Shown here: in pieces, positions 9,657 to 22,045 of the stretch | Layout: each line of letters begins with the position of its first letter | How positions within the stretch are numbered: the first letter of the stretch is position 1 | Source of the DNA: Euryodendron excelsum | Taxonomy: Eukaryota > Streptophyta > Magnoliopsida > Ericales > Pentaphylacaceae | DNA: 64,000 nucleotides | Reading direction: 5' to 3' | NCBI GenBank assembly: GCA_033060915.1 | Contig: CM065385.1 | Location: 12,140,001-12,204,000, forward strand | Notes under the pieces: generated by a model | What the model saw: the letters and a program-made list of their open reading frames with translations, nothing else | What the model was told of the DNA's origin: nothing | Databases searched by the model: none | Made by a program: the position numbers and the translations under genes

Positions 9657-11501
9657 ATGACAGATGCAGGTGATGACGGTTCTGAGAGGAGGCGCCGCTT
9701 GGGGAAGGCGGCCCGGACAGATTCTACTGGCAGCTCTAGTCGATCTAGAGGTAGTCGACGATCTACCAGACGATCTTCATCCAGCCAGAGCGGGCAGGGG
9801 AGTAGACTACCTGTCGAACCTTTTCCTCCGGTTGAGCAGGCTTTTGCCGAGGAGATTGATGCTGAGGAGGAGGTACCGGGCCTTGGGGATCAGGTAACCG
9901 GCTATGGGAGAGCTTCTTCCAGGCATAGGCAGACAGACGCCGACTTGGGAGATCTGCAGATACCGGATGTCCCACCACTCAGGGATCTGGCCTATCATCC
10001 TAGTGTATACTCCAGACAGCATTTGCCACCTCCGCGAGTACATACAGCTTTCCGAGGGGCTGTTCATCAAGTTTTTGTGACCATGCAGCAGGCTGCCCCA
10101 TCATACTATGCCTTCTTGGTAGAGATCGGGTTTGACGCCTTTATGGGATTACAGGCTAACCGCCTGAACCTGTATTTGGTACTGGCACTTGTTGAGAGGT
10201 GGTTCGGGGAGACTAGGACCTTCCATTTTGTCGGCTTCGAGTTAGGCCCCACTTCTTTAGATTGGGCGATTATTACAGGACTCTCCTTTGTCGGCCGGCA
10301 AATCACCCTGCACCCAATCAGCAGGGACGAGGCCTGTTTGCTGTTGGACTTGCCTCATCCTGAGCGTTCTGCCTTCCTAGTCTCTTGGATTAGTCAGGGT
10401 GAGCGTACTTTTGCTACTGAGCCATCGCCTGCCAGGCGGGATATCATGAGACGGCGACTTGTGTTGTATATCATCTTTAGCTGTTTCTGCAACAACAACA
10501 AGTCACTCGTGCCGTGCCGTTTGGTGAGTATAGTAGCCGATCTGGGAGCTTTGTCTGAGTTGGACTAGGGGTCCTTTTCTTTTGGCTGCTTTCTTCGATC
10601 GATGCAGGTTCAGACTTCTTCTAGTTGGGGCAGCATGACTAGCTTTTGGCCCTTCCTTGTCTGGTGGAGTTATGAGTACCTGCCGGTGCGTCGCCCTGCA
10701 GTTGTTGAGGATGATCTCTATCCTCGTGCTTTGAGGTAGGCTCGTGACCGGATAGCCTAGCGATCGGAGATTACTAACTTCGTGATGCTCCGGGCTAACC
10801 TGGAGTTGATTGAGGCGAGGGATGTGACCTGGCGACCCTTTATTAGATCAGTCCATTACGAGACAGTCCGGTACCTGGTCCCGTTGTCCTTGTCGAGAGC
10901 TGCTTTTCTCAGTGATGACACTTGGAAGTCCTATCTTGGAGAGCGACACTGGCGATAATTTCATGAGGAGTTCTAATCAGCAGGAGCTCCACCAGAGTAT
11001 ATGTTTGGAGCCCTGGTGGCGGGAGTGCCTATCCCATATCAGAAGCGTCAGCCGGGTGCCGAGTTCTTGCTTCCTCCGGATATGGATTATGCTGCGCACT
11101 TTGGGGCTCATTCGGTTGGTGCCTTCACCCGGTTTGAGGTAGTAGTCGGCGGGTATGCTGTTGGCCAGGAGGTGGTTGACCTATGGCGCCGTGCTGGAGG
11201 ATATGTGCCCCAGGCTGAGTTTATTGCTATGAGAGACCAGAGAGACCAGTACCAGATGGAGCGGGACCAATACCAGGCCGAGGTAGCTTCCCTGACGGCT
11301 CGGTTATCTCAGATGGGTGGTGGGGGGGTAAGTTATTCTCTCTTTGTTGCTTATTGCTCTACTGTTGCTTAGCTCCTTTTGCTTGTGGCTGATTTTGATT
11401 CTATCTTCCCTGCAGGATGGTGGTGCTTCGAGTAGTTACCCCCTCCTCCGATGCCGGGTTTCGAGGATTTTGATCCAGATGATGTTGACTTCGACCTGTG
11501 A
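9657..11501 (+). pseudogene. Antisense plant mobile domain (PMD, aminotransferase-like) gene of E2
   Basis: PMD proteins (MAIN/MAIL1 relatives) are plant-specific, and several groups of them live in transposons. Start 9657 is two bases after the intron acceptor CAG. The coding exon 9657-11327 (557 codons) is followed by an 87-bp phase-0 intron (GTAAGT at 11328, CTTCCCTGCAG to 11415; 88 bp) and a last exon to TGA 11499-11501. The product would be about 585 residues: Ser/Arg-rich basic N-terminus (1-55), PMD core (about 125-345) with LVERWFGETRTFHF, a DWAIITGLSF motif, CFCNNNKS and SFWPFLVWWSYEYL, a short coiled coil (RDQRDQYQ, about 520-550), and an acidic tail FEDFDPDDVDFDL. Five in-frame stops (first at 10566) and a 1-bp loss in the last exon break it, but the long exon has no frameshift. 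It faces gag and lies where pol would be expected. Confidence 0.75.
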
Positions 11502-13491
11502 GAGATGCCCCTTGTAGAGATTCTGATCCTCTTTTGCCCCTTGTTCCTGAGATGTATTGATGTTAAACAGTTTTATTTTGCATAGTTTTGTATAAAGATG
11601 GATATTTATGGTATTTAGATGCACAGATAGATAGATACATATGATCAGAGGCATGTGATGTATGATGATGTTAGATATCTATTTCATGAGTTGATATTGA
11701 TGACTTCTATTTCTAGGGAGTTATATCCTATGTGTGCAAAGACCATGCTGATTTTTTGTTTCTTCTTTTTTTTTTTTTTTTTTTAACATATGCTCAAGTT
11801 AGAAATATGTTAATAGAATGACACAAGGTGCTGTTAGACTTATAGCCTTGGGAATGGTAATCCCCTCCTCTTTGGGGGTTTAGCCTCTCTTCTGGCTCAA
11901 CCTTACCTCAATGGGATGATAGCATTTCGTACTTTACTCAACCTCTTGATCGCCCCCAACTCTTTATCTTAGGGTTAGTGTATAGGGTTATTGGGCTGAG
12001 ACTCTCGACTCTCGGGGTCTCAGCAACAACTTACCTGACCTTTGGCAGAGCGATAAGTGGCCAGTCATTTCAATCCGAGAAGACTTTATTTAGGACCGTA
12101 ATGTAGGCTAGGTTATGGGGTTTTAGAAACAACGGGATATGTAGGCTCAAATTCAATGTTGTTTTCAGCAAGGTTTAGATCCAAACTGTCCTTAACCATT
12201 TTTCAGTAGGATTAGCATCTTTTTTTTTTTTTTCTTCTTTTAGCTTTGGCAGCGTATCTAACTCATTTAGATCAAGCAATCTGCTTTCAATCAGAGGGGA
12301 CTTTAATAGGGTTGTAATGTAGGCCATGGTTTCAAGGTTTTGTAAGAAAGGGTAAAGGCTCAAACCTATTGTACCTACTGGGTTTCCTTGTAACCTAGGA
12401 TCACCTTTAAATTTCCTTCTTGCCTTTGACCATATACTTCTCAGGGTGAAAATAACCTTGTTCTTTCACCCTTTCTATATACCTTTTTGAGAGAGACATG
12501 ACTTTCTTCTCATTTGATCTTCTTATCATGCTTTTGAAGATAACTCAATCATGATTTTCTTTAGGCCTTTCATTAAAGGATTTTTTTTTTTTTTGCCTCT
12601 TGCCCCTTGGCAACTCCTTTCCTTTGCTTGTTCTTTCTATAAATAGTTTCTCTTCTTTTCTTTTATGAAGCAAAACAATTCTTTAACCCTTTCCCCTTAA
12701 ACCTTTCCTTGGTTGTTCAATATACCCAGTGTGGGCAGTGATCCCTAGGTTGGGGTTTTGTTAAGAAAGGATAAGTGGCTCAACGGGTTTGGCCAGGGGT
12801 TGCTTTTGACTGTATGAGAAATAAAATGAGGGCCTCTCTTCACTTTGAATTAGATTGCTTGATCCATAGAGCTTTCATTGCTGCTTTAGCACAGCGGGGG
12901 TGGATACCATTCCTAAAGTTCTCAACTATTGTATGCCCCAGTATGGGGAGGACAGTCTTGGACCGGGGTTGATGAAGAAGATCTTTGCTTTTCGCGAGGC
13001 TCTAGGGGTTAAACAAAGGGAATATGAGCACATTTGTTCATTTATTTAGTTATTTATTCTTTATATGTGGGGGAATGAAAGATGGCTTCTTTTCATTTTG
13101 ATAAATTGGCCACACATCGCTTAACCTCAGAATCTTGCAAGTGCTGCCTTTGGGTAGTATCCTCACTCATCTTTATTCTCTCTCTCTCTGTGGATGACTG
13201 ATCACTTGGCGAGTGGTTAACTCATGCTATCATCCCTTCAAGTTGGATCATTCCATAAGATAAACCATGCCCCTTGCGTAGAAAGTAGTCACTACTTCCC
13301 AGGGAAGACAAGACAACAACAATGGAATAAAAGATTGTCATTTGATTATTATTATTTTTTTTTACGAAAAGCATAAGGTTCTTTAGCAATAAGAAAATGT
13401 AAGCATTAATTTAAAAACAAGAAGTAAAAGGGATAAAAAGAAAGTGGGTCAAACCACCCCTCTCTTGTATGCTCGTGCAAAGAACCCCTTT
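11502..13491. other. Non-coding spacer between PMD and gag in E2
   Basis: This spacer has AT-rich and poly-T runs and no open frame of note. No reverse transcriptase, integrase or protease motif is visible in any frame. It aligns with 49364-51161 of E0, so it is an inherited part of the family and not random filler. It holds two copies of a short motif conserved in all three elements (12091-12120 and 12309-12340). Confidence 0.7.
12091..12120 (-). other. Conserved spacer motif, copy 1 (copy 2 at 12309-12340)
   Basis: On the gag strand it reads TAACCTAGCCTACATTACGG, with a second looser copy about 220 bp away. Paired copies are also at 49985-50014 and 50199-50220 (E0), and at 25371-25400 and 25601-25625 (E1), always in the gag-PMD spacer. 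The surrounding sequence is much less alike between E1 and the others. Confidence 0.55.
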
Positions 13492-15498
13492 TTAGTACGG
13501 CTTTGGGACAATTCCCACTTTTTTTATGCTCCATTCTCGATCCGGATCCTCTGCCAAGGCGAGACAAGCAAAGGTTTCCCCTAGAGCTCCAAAGATGTTG
13601 GCACTGTTGATGCGGTTGTCAGCCTCCTTTTTGTTCTTTGCAGAGGGTTCTTCTATAAATATGGTGACTAGTTCACCTCCTTCCAATTCGAATGGCTCTG
13701 CTCGTTCTCTTGACTCTTCTAGTCCCCAACCCATATCTTCATAGTTGTACTCGGTTATGGGCCAAGGGTTTTCCAGCAAGCGACTTTCAGCTGCGGCATA
13801 CTTCGGGTGTAGAAATTCATCAACCCACCCATCAGCAACCATGTTTTCAGTAGTCTCATCTTCGAGGAACATCAGCTCCTCAATGGGCCAATTGGAAGCA
13901 TCTGGCACTTCATCAGGGTTATGGAGATAGATTGGGCATAATGGGAGATCCTCCTCCCAGTCATCTTCTTCCTCGGTCTCCTAATTGTCCTCATAGTCCT
14001 CGGCCTTAGGCTCGTCAAACACTCCCTCGCCCTCCATTTTTACGAGTATCATATTGACAGTGTGATCTGGCAGAGGGTTAGCAGTCACACTGGGAGTAGG
14101 AGTAGGTTTTACTGGTTGCAGATCAATAGTCTTATTGTCGATCAGGTCTTGGATCTTGTGCTTGAGAGCAAAGCAGCTTTCGGTGTCATGCCCCTGGCCA
14201 CCTGAATGATATTCACATGTAAAAGCGGCATTAAAGGTTGGAGGCAGAGGCCTTGGCAATGGGCGAGCAGGTACATGCTTCAAGATGTTGTTTTTCATAA
14301 GGTTATGGTATGCCTCAGTTTGGGTGCAGGCTAAGGCATCGAAGGTACGGGTACGTCGAGTAGGTCTATTGAAGTTGGGTTGTGCCCCAGTGGGACCATA
14401 GTTCGGGGTTGGAGCAGGCATGGTCAAGGTAGGTAAGGGCAGGACCTGGGGTGATTGGAGCGAAGGTCGGTATTGAGGTGGTTGGCTAGGCAGAATCGCA
14501 GACACTTCATTTTCCTTCCTGATCGTGCCCCTTGTAGTAGCCACCTTCTTGGCTATGTTGGTGGTATTTTCTCCAGTCTTGGCATAGGGATCTGTGATTC
14601 TTCCTATCTTGAGGCCATTTTCTATCATTTCCCCCTGCATGATGAGTTCGGAGAAGCTTTTTCCCACGCTTGTGCAAAGCTTCTCATAGAATATACCTTG
14701 GAAAGTATGTACGAATAGTTGTACGTACTCTTTTTCTTCTAACGGGGGATTAACTTGTGCAGCGGCCTCCCTCCATCTTAGGGCGTATGCTTTAGAGCTC
14801 TCCTTCTCACCCTTGCTCATCGTCATCAAGGACCATCGATCAGAAGTGAGGTCGATGTTATGACAGTATTAGGCTTTAAACGCATTGACTAGCTCCATCC
14901 AGGTTGTGATCTTCCTTAAGTCCAAACGAGCGAACCATTGCAGAGCCGACCCGGTGAGGCTGTGTTAGAATAACTGCATAAGGAGCTTCGGGTCGTTGCC
15001 ATGTCCACTAAGGGCTCCAACATATAGACGAAGATGAGCAACAGGGTTACCGGTACCGTCGTACTTCTGGAAGTCGGGCATTTTAAATTTAACAGGTCTT
15101 GGATGGTCGAGGAAGAAACAGAGTTCATCATAAGAAGTGAATCCGTAAGCATCATGGCCATGGAGACTTCACAATGAATCCTCCAACCCTTGGATTTTCA
15201 GACTAAGAGGGTCTAAACGGGCCTTCTTTATGACGGGTGAAAGCAATATGGTCTCTTCTTCTTCAGTATTGACCCTTTTGGTATCTTCTTTAGTTTTCCC
15301 AACACTGTCGGACTAAAGCATGATCCTTGGATTAGCGGGTTCAAGGTTTTTAGATGAAGTCATTGATGATGACGGGACCGCAGTAGCATCCTTCATGGCC
15401 AAAGTTTGAATGAGTTTGAGCATCTCACCCATCTTAGTCCTCATTTCATTAACTTTCTCTCAAGAGACTTGAGAGGATTCTTTAGGGTTACCAGCCAT
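13492..15498 (-). pseudogene. gag: gag pseudogene of E2
   Basis: This is retrotransposon capsid polyprotein, 669 codons in a single frame from ATG at 15498. Visible parts: a polar N-terminus, the FKMPDFQKY capsid block with LHLRLYVGALSGHG-like text (about residues 130-170), the TMSKGEKES...LRWREAA block, and a knuckle CEYH-x5-H-x4-C followed by HKIQDLID and NPLPDH (Tat/Ogre style). The C-terminal half is acidic and ends VGIVPKPY. Six premature stops (15462, 15315, 15171, 14967, 14871, 13983, minus-strand codon starts) interrupt it without any frameshift. Several are CGA, CAA or TGG in E0. The natural stop is at the same place as in E1, so gag ends by itself here and is not the stub of a gag-pol frame. 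Confidence 0.88.
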
Positions 15499-17032
15499 CA
15501 GTGATGCTTTGTGCCGAGTGATAATAGGATCCCTAGGTGGATGTTGCACTTTCTTGGGAGCAATATTGACTCAGTGCAAGGTGATTTCTGTAAATAGAAA
15601 TAAAAAGAAAAAAGAAAAAGACAAAAACACAAGTCACAAGTTAGTTTTTGGTTTTTAGAGAACTTTATGCAATGCATGTCCTAGGGTTGCCCCTGCTTGA
15701 GAGGGAGACTAAACATGATGTATTGGCTCACTTTTGGAGATAGGGGGTTTGCCCCTGTATGCAGACACTTTACCGTCAGGTGGGAACCTTCAGCCATTCA
15801 TGCATTCATTCATAAAAATAAAGAAGTACATTAAATTCTGGGTTTGAAATACAAAAGAATTGAAATACATTTTAATAGCGGGAGGGGGAATATTTTCCTT
15901 TGGACTTCCACCTATCTATTTTTACAAAGGGAAACCTTAAACTACTCTTGAGTCATCGGATTCGCCTTCCTTGGATTTGATGTCAAGGAGGTCGCTGAGA
16001 GACCTTGTTGATTGATTGCCCCTTGTCTTCTTCACAATCCTATCTCCGTGAGCATAGAGGGATTGGGGCCCCTCTTATGGAATGAATCGAGATGCATGCA
16101 ATGAGTCCTTAGGGTTACGCGGGAACCCTTAGGGTTTGGGTAGGTTTCATGCAAGGGAGAGTGATGTTGGTGTCACTCTCAATGGGTTGATCATATGCAT
16201 GAGAATGCAGTGACTTGAGTTACTTGAAACTCTTGTCTTGACATGGAATATTGAATGCATGAACATGAATATGCAAAAAGTATAAGGAGAGAAGGTACAA
16301 TTGAAGTAAACATGCATGCATGAACAGTTAGACAGGCATTATAACAGTATAAATACAAGTATTATAACAGCAGGTATAAATGAAAGTAAGAGCAGTCGCC
16401 CTTTCCTCCGTGATTTTGAAAACGGTGCTCGTGTCCTAAATCCGGCAGAGGTTCGGTTATGCATGGTGTCTATATGAGTATGAGGTTGAGGGTTGACTAA
16501 TGTGTCCTAAAAAGGCTTGGTCCCCGGATCTTCAAACCTAGGCCCACTCCCCGAGGTGGTGCCATGATCGGTTGGTGATCCGAGCGGGGGAACCATCAAG
16601 AGGCCGTAGGTGAAGAAACTGACACAGCATCTTGCCCACAACCAATATACCGTTCCCCCTTTCTAACTAGAAAGGACATATCAAGGTATGCAAGTATGTA
16701 GAATGCAAGTGCACATGTAGTGTGTATGTGATATTTAAAAGTGGAGGAAAGGGCCTAACAACTCCCATTCATCCTGTACATCACATTCATGCAAATCAGT
16801 TAATAAAATTTAAACAAAATGTGTACCTACAAAACAAAGATGCAAGTGTTAGTATGTGAATGACAAACATGATACAAGATAATATGAATGAATGCATGTT
16901 TTTTTTTTTTGAAAACAATTTTGAAAATTTAGTTTTGAAAATTTAAAGTGAGTAGGATTGAACCAAGCTAATTGAAGACTCTACATGGGTAAAGGGTAAT
17001 GAGACATGACTAACAGCCTAACCTTCTAAGTG
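15499..17032 (-). other. E2 untranslated leader
   Basis: This 1.5-kb stretch between PBS and gag has no sizeable frame. It is well conserved with the E1 and E0 leaders, including a CCCACTCCCCGAGGTGG stretch and a GGTTCGGTTATGCATGG region. It may hold packaging signals; that is inference. Confidence 0.65.
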
Positions 17033-17050
17033 TTCCCAGCGGAGTCGCCA
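17033..17050 (-). other. Primer binding site of E2
   Basis: On the minus strand TGGCGACTCCGCTGGGAA starts two bases after the 5' LTR end (17053). It differs from the E1 PBS at few positions. It marks the 5' end of the internal region and the strand of E2. Confidence 0.83.
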
Positions 17051-20000
17051 GCTGTCGCGCCTAGATTTTTCACACTCGAGGAATTCTCACACAAGTGGAA
17101 AAAATGTTGTACTCTCTCGTTAGAACTCACCTTCCTAAAAGAATGAGTGCAACTAGGTTTGAATTAAAAACTTGATTTGAATAAAGGGCTTTTGAAAAAA
17201 AGATTTGGAGACACCATCTAACTTGATTAAGGTGAGTTAGGTCACCTAAAAACTAAGAATAATCCGAAGACTACACTTAGGGTTTTTGAAAAATGATTTA
17301 AAAATATCTCCTCAAGAGAGGGTCTTTAGGAAAACAGGTTGTTTGGCAACCTTTGGAAAACATTTAGCCCTTTTTAGAAAAATAACTCCTTTTGGTCTTT
17401 GAAATCAGTGATCTAGGTTCGGAGGTTGGTTACGTGTAGGGGAGACGCACTAAGCTATCACCCTACCCTGCCCTTTCGGTACTTACATGTCAATCTACCC
17501 TAGATTCACCTATGAGAGTCTTTAATTAACTGTAGTTCAATCCTATCCATTTTAGAAAAACAATGTTTAAAAAGAAATTAACACGATGCATGATATGCAA
17601 GTGTAATAGAAGAGAATTGAAAAATAGATTTCGAAAGAGATTGATTTGATTTGAAAATAGATTTGAAGAGATGAAATTGAAATTGGAAAATTTGAAAAGT
17701 GAAAGTAGAAATTTGAAAATAGAAATTTTGAAATTGGAATTTTGAAAATAGATTGGAATTTGAGATTTGAAAAGATTTTGGAAACCGCACCCATGAGGGT
17801 GGAATTGAATGTTTGAAAAATATTGTGACCGCACCTATGAAGGTTGCCTACGTATCCCTTTGGGGGAATCAAGTCAGTCGTAGTTAAGACCGGAGTCCGA
17901 TTGAAAATAGAAGAGTTGATTTGCAGAAAGGGATTGAATTGAAAATTGGATTTGATTTGAGATTAGAAGAGGAGATTGGAAATTGAAATTGAAAATATTG
18001 GACTTGCTTTGGAAAGATTGATTTTGGAAAGACTTAGTTTTAGGAAACCTAGACTTAGGAAAGAGAAGAGACTTAGAAAATATTTGACTTGACTTGGAAG
18101 GTTTAGGAAATTAGGGAAGATTGGATTTAGGAAATGTTTGAATTAGGAAAGGTTCGATTTAGGAAGGTTTTAGAATTAGGAAAGTTTCAACTTAGGAAAG
18201 CTTTGAATTTCGAATATTTCAAAATTTAGGAAAGTTTTGAATTAAGAAAGTTTTAGGTTTAAGAAAGTTTTCAACTTTAGGAAAGTTTTGAAATGAGAAA
18301 GTATTGAATTTAGAAATGTTTTGAATTAAGAAAAGTTTAGTTTGAGAAAGGTTTAAAATTTGGAAAGTTTCAAATTAAGAAAGTTTTTGAATTTTGGAAT
18401 ATTTGAAAAAAAAGGAAGTTTTGAATTTGGAAAGTTTTGAAAACACGGAAGTTTTGAAAATAAGAAAGTTTCGTTTTGGGAAAAGTGTGAAAAAGGAAAG
18501 TTTTCAGTTTAGGAAATGTTTGAATTAAGAAAGTTTTGAGTTTAGAAAAGCCTTAGATTTAGAAAGATTTTGAAGTTTTGGAAAGTTTAGAACTTTGGAG
18601 AGATTTAGGTTTAGAAAGATTTAACTTGAGAAAGTTTCAAATTTGGAAAGTTTTGATTTTAGAAAGATTTGAAATTTAGAAAGTTTAGGATTTAGAAAGT
18701 TTTAGAGTTTGAATTTTAGAAAGTCTTGAAATTAGGAAAGGTTTGAGTTTAGGAAAAGTTTGAAAACTTAGGTTTGAAAAGTTAAGATTTGAAAGGAGGG
18801 TTGAATTAGGAAAGGGTTGAATTAGGAAAGATTTTTATATTCAAGTTTTGAAAACTGAAGATTTAGGAAAGTGGAGGATTAGGAAGGATTTGATTTAGGA
18901 AAGATTTGGATTTGGAAGGGACTGAATTTGGTTCCTAAAAGAAAAGATTTGATTTTGTTTCCAAGAACGGAGGACGGGATCTAGTTTCCTAAACGGGGAG
19001 ATTTGATTCGGTTTCCTCAAGGAAAGGTAGGATTTGGCAAGGATTTGGAAAAGGAGATTCTAGAAACCCTAATTTTGAAAAATTATAGTTTTGACGTAGA
19101 AAAGAGGTTTTGGAAATGTGTATAGTTTGGATGTGAAAACAAGAGGTTTTGGAAACCTAGGTTTGGGGCAAAGTTTGAAAATCATGTTTTTGGAAATAAA
19201 ATTAGGGTTTCCTAATCGTAGGTTCTAGGGCTTGACTTGGGCTCTAAGAAAAGAGTTTTTGGAAAATGCGTTTTTGGAAACGAAGGTTTTCTAGAAGGGG
19301 AATCCTAGGGAGGAATTTTTGGAAAGTGAATTTGAAGAGGGATTTTTTGGAAAAAGATTTTAGAGAAAAGTTTTGGAAAGTGTGTTTTTAGAAACGTAGA
19401 TTTTAGAAGGAAAATCCTAGAGAGGAAATTTCTAGAAGGAAGATTTTGGAAAGAAAGTTTTTTAGAAAGGTTTTTGGAGAGAGTTTTTAGGAAGGTGAAT
19501 CTAGAGAGTGTTTTTAGAAAGTGAATTTTGAGGAAAAGATTTTGGAAAGGCATTGAAAAAAAGAGAATTTTGAAAAATAGATTTTGGAAGGGAGTTTTTG
19601 AAAACAATTTTGAAGAGGAGAGTTTTAGGAAAGTATGTTGAAAAAGAAATTTTTAGGAAGAGATTTTTGAAGAGAGAGAGTTTTGGAAAGTATGAACACG
19701 TCTCACTTTCCTAAAGCGATTCTAACCATAAGAGGGCTAGAACCACTTTAAGAAAGTGGTTTTGGAAAACAATAAGATTTGAAAATGTCACTTTCAATGT
19801 AACACTTTCCCAAAGCAACCCTAACCATGGAAAGGCTAGAATCACCCTAGAATTGTGGTTTTGAAAACAAGTTTTTGAAAAAGAGATTTTGATACAATTT
19901 TGAAAACAAGTTTGAAAACGATTTTGAAAACAACTTTGAAAATGAATTTTGGAAGATGTAAGACTATGATATGCACAATGCAATTTCGGGTCGTGAACAT

Positions 20001-20572
20001 ACAAGGCTAAGGCTTCACCACATAATCAAGGGGGTCGGACCCACATGGTCTCTAGTTAGGCTAGAAGAAAGCCCCCGACACGGTGACTCTCCAATAGCCC
20101 AATCCAACACATGGACCGGGAATCCCCTTGTATCAAGCATGCAAAGAAAGGAAGGGAAAGATATGGGGGATTAAAATAGAGAAAACCCAAATGGGTTAGA
20201 AGAGAGAAGAGAGAGGGGGGGAAGTGCGAAAATTTAAATAGAAAGCCTACCGTATGTCTTCTTTATTTTGCGCGCCATGCAGTCTTCGGTCTTCGGTCTT
20301 CGGTCTCCGTCTTGATCTTCGTCTTCAATCTTCAAGAGTTGTCTTCAAGCTTTAGATGGCAGCTCTTCAAGTCTTTGAAGGATGGTTGAAGTCTAGTGTA
20401 CGAGTGTATGGGGGAGTGTATAAGTCTATAGGAGGCTAGGGTTTGTGTAGGGCGGCTAGGGTTTGGAAAACCTAAGGAGACTAGGGTTTAGGAGGTGCTC
20501 GAGCTCTGTATATCAAAATATGTGATTTGTAGGTTAAGTTTGCAGACCCCTTTCACGTTGAATGAGGCTCTG

Positions 20573-20580
20573 TATTTATA
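20573..20580 (-). promoter_or_regulatory. TATA box of E2 5' LTR
   Basis: TATAAATA with the same flanks as the other LTR copies (CTATAAATACAGAGCC). This would be the promoter for the sense (gag) transcript of E2. Confidence 0.68.
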
Positions 20581-21612
20581 GAGGTTGGAAAAACCTGGCG
20601 CCTGTTGCAGTGGCGCCAGGGTAAAATTGCTCTTGGGGCCACTACTAGTGGCGCCAGCCAGTTAAGAAACTTTATAAGTCGGCAAGCAACGTATCTTGGA
20701 CTAGATTTGGGCGCCTGTACTAGTGACTACCATGCAATTTTTAGCCTGGCTTCACTAGGAGTAACTCCGGAAAGTCCGGGAATGATTTGGAGGAGCCGGG
20801 AATTACCTGGAAGGCCAGAAAGGAGCAGGAACACTTAAAATAGTGTCCTGGAGGTATTTGATTTGAAAAGTGAGGATAAGATGTGTCAGAAAGGTTGACC
20901 GGACCCTTAGGGGCAAAACGGTCAATCAGATAGGGAAGTTGCCAGGGCAAACTCGGACTGTCCCAGAACAAGACTTGGGATCTAGAAACATTATTTAGAA
21001 TGTTCCCAGAGGTTGCCGGTTTGATTTCCAGAGCCGGCCTGGACGGAAAAAGAGACCGGCCCACCAGGGGCAAAACGGTCATTTTGTCCCGGGTTTGCCG
21101 AAACTGACTCGGAATGATCCGGAAAGGTAAAGGAAGGTTGAGAACACTATAAAAAGTAGTCTCAGGAGGTTACCGGTTTGATACCCAGAGCCGGTGTGGT
21201 CGAAGAAGGAGACCAGCCCTCCAGGGGTAAAACGGTCATTTTGTACCGGGTTGGCCGGAACTGACTTGGAATGATCCTGAAAGGTAAAGGAAGGTTGAGA
21301 ATACTATAAAAAGTATTCTCGGGACATTACTGGTTTGATACCCAAATCCGGTGTGGTTACCGGGGCATTCGGATGCTTAGGGGCAAAATGGTCATCTTGA
21401 TTGGAAAGTCTCGGAAAAGGTCCAAAGGACAGTTTGATCATTTTTCACCAAAGTGGGCTAACAGACACTGGTGTTGACCTGGGTTTTGAGTGTTTCCACC
21501 ACTCTAACGGCGGTGGTCGTGACATAGGGGTTTGTTGCCAATTCCCTATATCGACCTATTTGTGAGTATTTCCGCTACTATAACGGTTCTGTGAGTAGTT
21601 TCGTTGCTCGGA

Positions 21613-22045
21613 CCATCTCGAGGAATAAACTGTCTCGGGAGAAGGATTGGAAAGGGGACTTACCGTTTCCGAAGAGACGTGCCTGGATTGGAACCGTCTT
21701 GAGGAATAAACTGTCTCGAGAGTGGGATTGAAAAGGGGACTTATCGTCTTCGAAGAGACGTGCCTGGAGTGGAACTGTCTCGAGGAATAAATTGTCTCGA
21801 GAGTGGGATTGGAAAGGGGGCTTACCATCTCTGAAGAGATGTGCTTGGATTGGAACCGTCTCGAGGAATAAACTGTCTCGAGAGTGGGATTAAAAAGGGG
21901 TCTTATCGTCTTCGAAGAGACGTGCCTGGATTGGAACCGTCTCAAGGAATAAACTATCTCGAGAGTGGGATTAGAAAGGCGTCTTATCATCTCCGAAGAG
22001 ATGTGCCTGGGTGGAACCGTCTCGAGAGAGGGATTGGAATCGGAA
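21613..22045 (-). repeat. 81-bp tandem array, E2 5' LTR
   Basis: Five periods, against six in the sister LTR at 7585-8110. Units share CGTCTCGAGGAATAAACTG and the hairpin segment. The copy-number difference arose during or after transposition. Confidence 0.88.

Noticed and set aside
9657..11501. PMD frame as a host gene
   Set aside because: It recurs at the same internal position in E0, E1 and E2, always antisense to gag, so it belongs to the element.
11502..13491. Possible pol remnant in the spacer
   Set aside because: No YxDD-type reverse transcriptase, DxG protease or integrase zinc finger text could be seen in any frame; the aligned E0 spacer also lacks it.
14455..14718. Plus-strand frames over gag (also 61852-62112, 23302-23928 on the other strand)
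   Set aside because: Shadow frames of the gag pseudogenes, without conservation of their own.
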